Origin: Bacteroides sp.
GTDB lineage: Bacteria > Bacteroidota > Bacteroidia > Bacteroidales > Bacteroidaceae
Direction of reading: 5' to 3'
DNA: 64,000 nt
Assembly: GCA_017472925.1 (NCBI GenBank)
Contig: JAFUNS010000029.1
Coordinates: forward strand, 62,001 to 126,000
The translations under genes and the position numbers were made by a program. Positions within the stretch are counted from its first letter, which is position 1. Every line of letters starts with the position of its first letter. Positions 63,006 through 64,000 of the stretch are shown here, piece by piece. The notes under the pieces were generated by a model. The model was not told where the DNA came from. It saw only the letters and a list, made by a program, of their open reading frames with translations, and did no database searches.

Positions 63006-64000
63006 ATGCCTATACCCTATTTACAAGTAGACGGATTGACCAAGTCATTCGGTGATTTGGTCTTGTTTGAACAGATTTCGTTTGGTGTAGCCGAAGGTCA
63101 GCGCATCGGGTTGATTGCCAAGAACGGAAGTGGTAAGACTACGCTTCTGAACATCCTCTCCGGAAAGGAAGGATACGATGAAGGAAGCATAGTGTACAGA
63201 CGCGACCTGAAAGTGGGTTACTTGGAGCAAGACCCTCACTATCCGGAAGAACTGACCGTGCTCGAGGCCTGTTTCTATCACGGTACACCCATTGTACAAC
63301 TGATCAAGGAATACGAAAAGTGTATGGAGACCGAGGGGAACCCGGGGTTGGAAGACCTCTTGGCACGCATGGAACAAGAAAAGGCTTGGGACTATGAGCG
63401 AAAGGCCAAGCAGATTCTTTCCCAACTCAAGATTCGGAATTTTGACCAACGAATCGGACAATTGTCGGGTGGCCAATTGAAGCGCGTAGCCTTGGCCAAT
63501 GTACTGATCAATGAACCCGACTTTCTGATATTGGATGAGCCTACCAACCACCTGGATTTGGATATGACCGAATGGTTGGAAGATTATTTACGTAGGGGAA
63601 ACCTAAGTTTGCTGATGGTAACCCACGACCGCTATTTCCTGGACAGGGTATGTTCTGAAATCTATGAGATTGACAATAAGCAAATCTATTCCTACAAAGG
63701 AAACTATAGCTATTATCTGGAGAAACGTCAGGAACGGATAGATGCCATCAGCGTGGAAATAGAACGGGCCAACAATCTGTATCGCACCGAGTTGGAATGG
63801 ATGCGCCGTATGCCACAAGCGCGTGGACACAAGGCGCGCTATCGCGAAGAAGCCTTCTATGAATTGGAGAAGGTGGCTAAGCAACGCTTTGATAACCGCA
63901 ATGTAAAACTGGATGTAAAAGCCTCGTACATAGGCTCAAAGATATTCGAAGCCGACCACTTGTACAAGAGTTTCGGAGATTTGAAGATATTGGAAGACTT
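63006..64000 (+). CDS. ABC-F ATPase, 3' end outside window
   Basis: The frame from ATG 63006 (MPIPYLQVDGLTKSFGDLV) stays open for 331 codons to the edge. First ATPase: Walker A AKNGSGKT (about 37-44), signature LSGGQLKRVALAN (about 154), Walker B LILDEPTNHLDLD; then the ABC-F linker region (RTELEWMRRMPQARGHKARY) and the start of the second cassette (FEADHLYKSFGDLKI). No membrane domain. ABC-F proteins act on ribosomes or in DNA repair (Uup). It follows engB by three bases. Confidence 0.92.
   Translation, partial: MPIPYLQVDGLTKSFGDLVLFEQISFGVAEGQRIGLIAKNGSGKTTLLNILSGKEGYDEGSIVYRRDLKVGYLEQDPHYPEELTVLEACFYHGTPIVQLIKEYEKCMETEGNPGLEDLLARMEQEKAWDYERKAKQILSQLKIRNFDQRIGQLSGGQLKRVALANVLINEPDFLILDEPTNHLDLDMTEWLEDYLRRGNLSLLMVTHDRYFLDRVCSEIYEIDNKQIYSYKGNYSYYLEKRQERIDAISVEIERANNLYRTELEWMRRMPQARGHKARYREEAFYELEKVAKQRFDNRNVKLDVKASYIGSKIFEADHLYKSFGDLKILED

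Overview
The window looks like a contiguous stretch of a Bacteroidales chromosome, most likely Bacteroidaceae (Bacteroides/Phocaeicola-like). The evidence is: many gene starts preceded by the Bacteroidetes -7 box TAnnTTTG (the clearest, at the tRNA-Arg and DUF4248 genes, also have a TTTG box 19-20 bp upstream); an Na+-NQR operon; an ATP synthase operon that begins beta-epsilon; lysine-type short PGDH; DUF4293, DUF4251, DUF4248 and 'smalltalk' families; and BspA/fimbrillin lipoproteins. Genus is inference only.

Layout. 1-5.4 kb: partial MarR regulator, POT peptide transporter, YbaK deacylase, uvrA. 5.6-12.1 kb: LysM/periplasmic-binding lipid-envelope protein with a beta-barrel partner, DUF4293, RNA polymerase omega, BamD, uvrB. 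12.1-19.6 kb: serC-serA-DUF1015-YigZ block, DbpA-like helicase, TerB/J-domain protein, patatin phospholipase. 19.7-25.5 kb: nqrABCDEF. 25.6-31.9 kb: a cassette with a 42-residue peptide gene, a fimbrillin/BspA lipoprotein, PqqD-like protein, HPr-kinase-like kinase, nucleotidyltransferase, peptidase-type ABC exporter and S24/S26 peptidase; this is the best candidate for an undescribed peptide-modification/export system. 31.9-32.7 kb: a non-coding gap holding three different repeat elements. 32.7-46.4 kb: NhaC antiporter, TamB, DUF4251, aspS, clpC, htpG, tRNA-Arg(ACG). 46.4-53.5 kb: the ATP synthase operon. 53.7-58.2 kb: M28 peptidase and a Tat-exported aldo/keto reductase with a polyferredoxin membrane protein. 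58.2-59.3 kb: remnant small genes and repeats. 59.3-64 kb: GNAT, membrane protein, recR, sodium:solute symporter, engB and a partial ABC-F protein running off the end.

Functionally, Na+-NQR builds a sodium gradient, while the c-ring sequence of the ATP synthase looks proton-type; NhaC and the Na+ symporter in the window fit a cell that runs both ion circuits. uvrA, uvrB and recR give a DNA-repair flavour; BamD, TamB and the LysM/barrel pair serve the outer membrane; ClpC, HtpG and the J-domain protein serve protein quality control.

The main unexplained structures are (i) a family of 22-bp-period arrays with core CGTTTTACG at four intergenic places, (ii) a ~305-bp palindrome symmetric about position 32055, (iii) a ~227-bp element with ~45-bp terminal inverted repeats, and (iv) the small-peptide cassette next to them.
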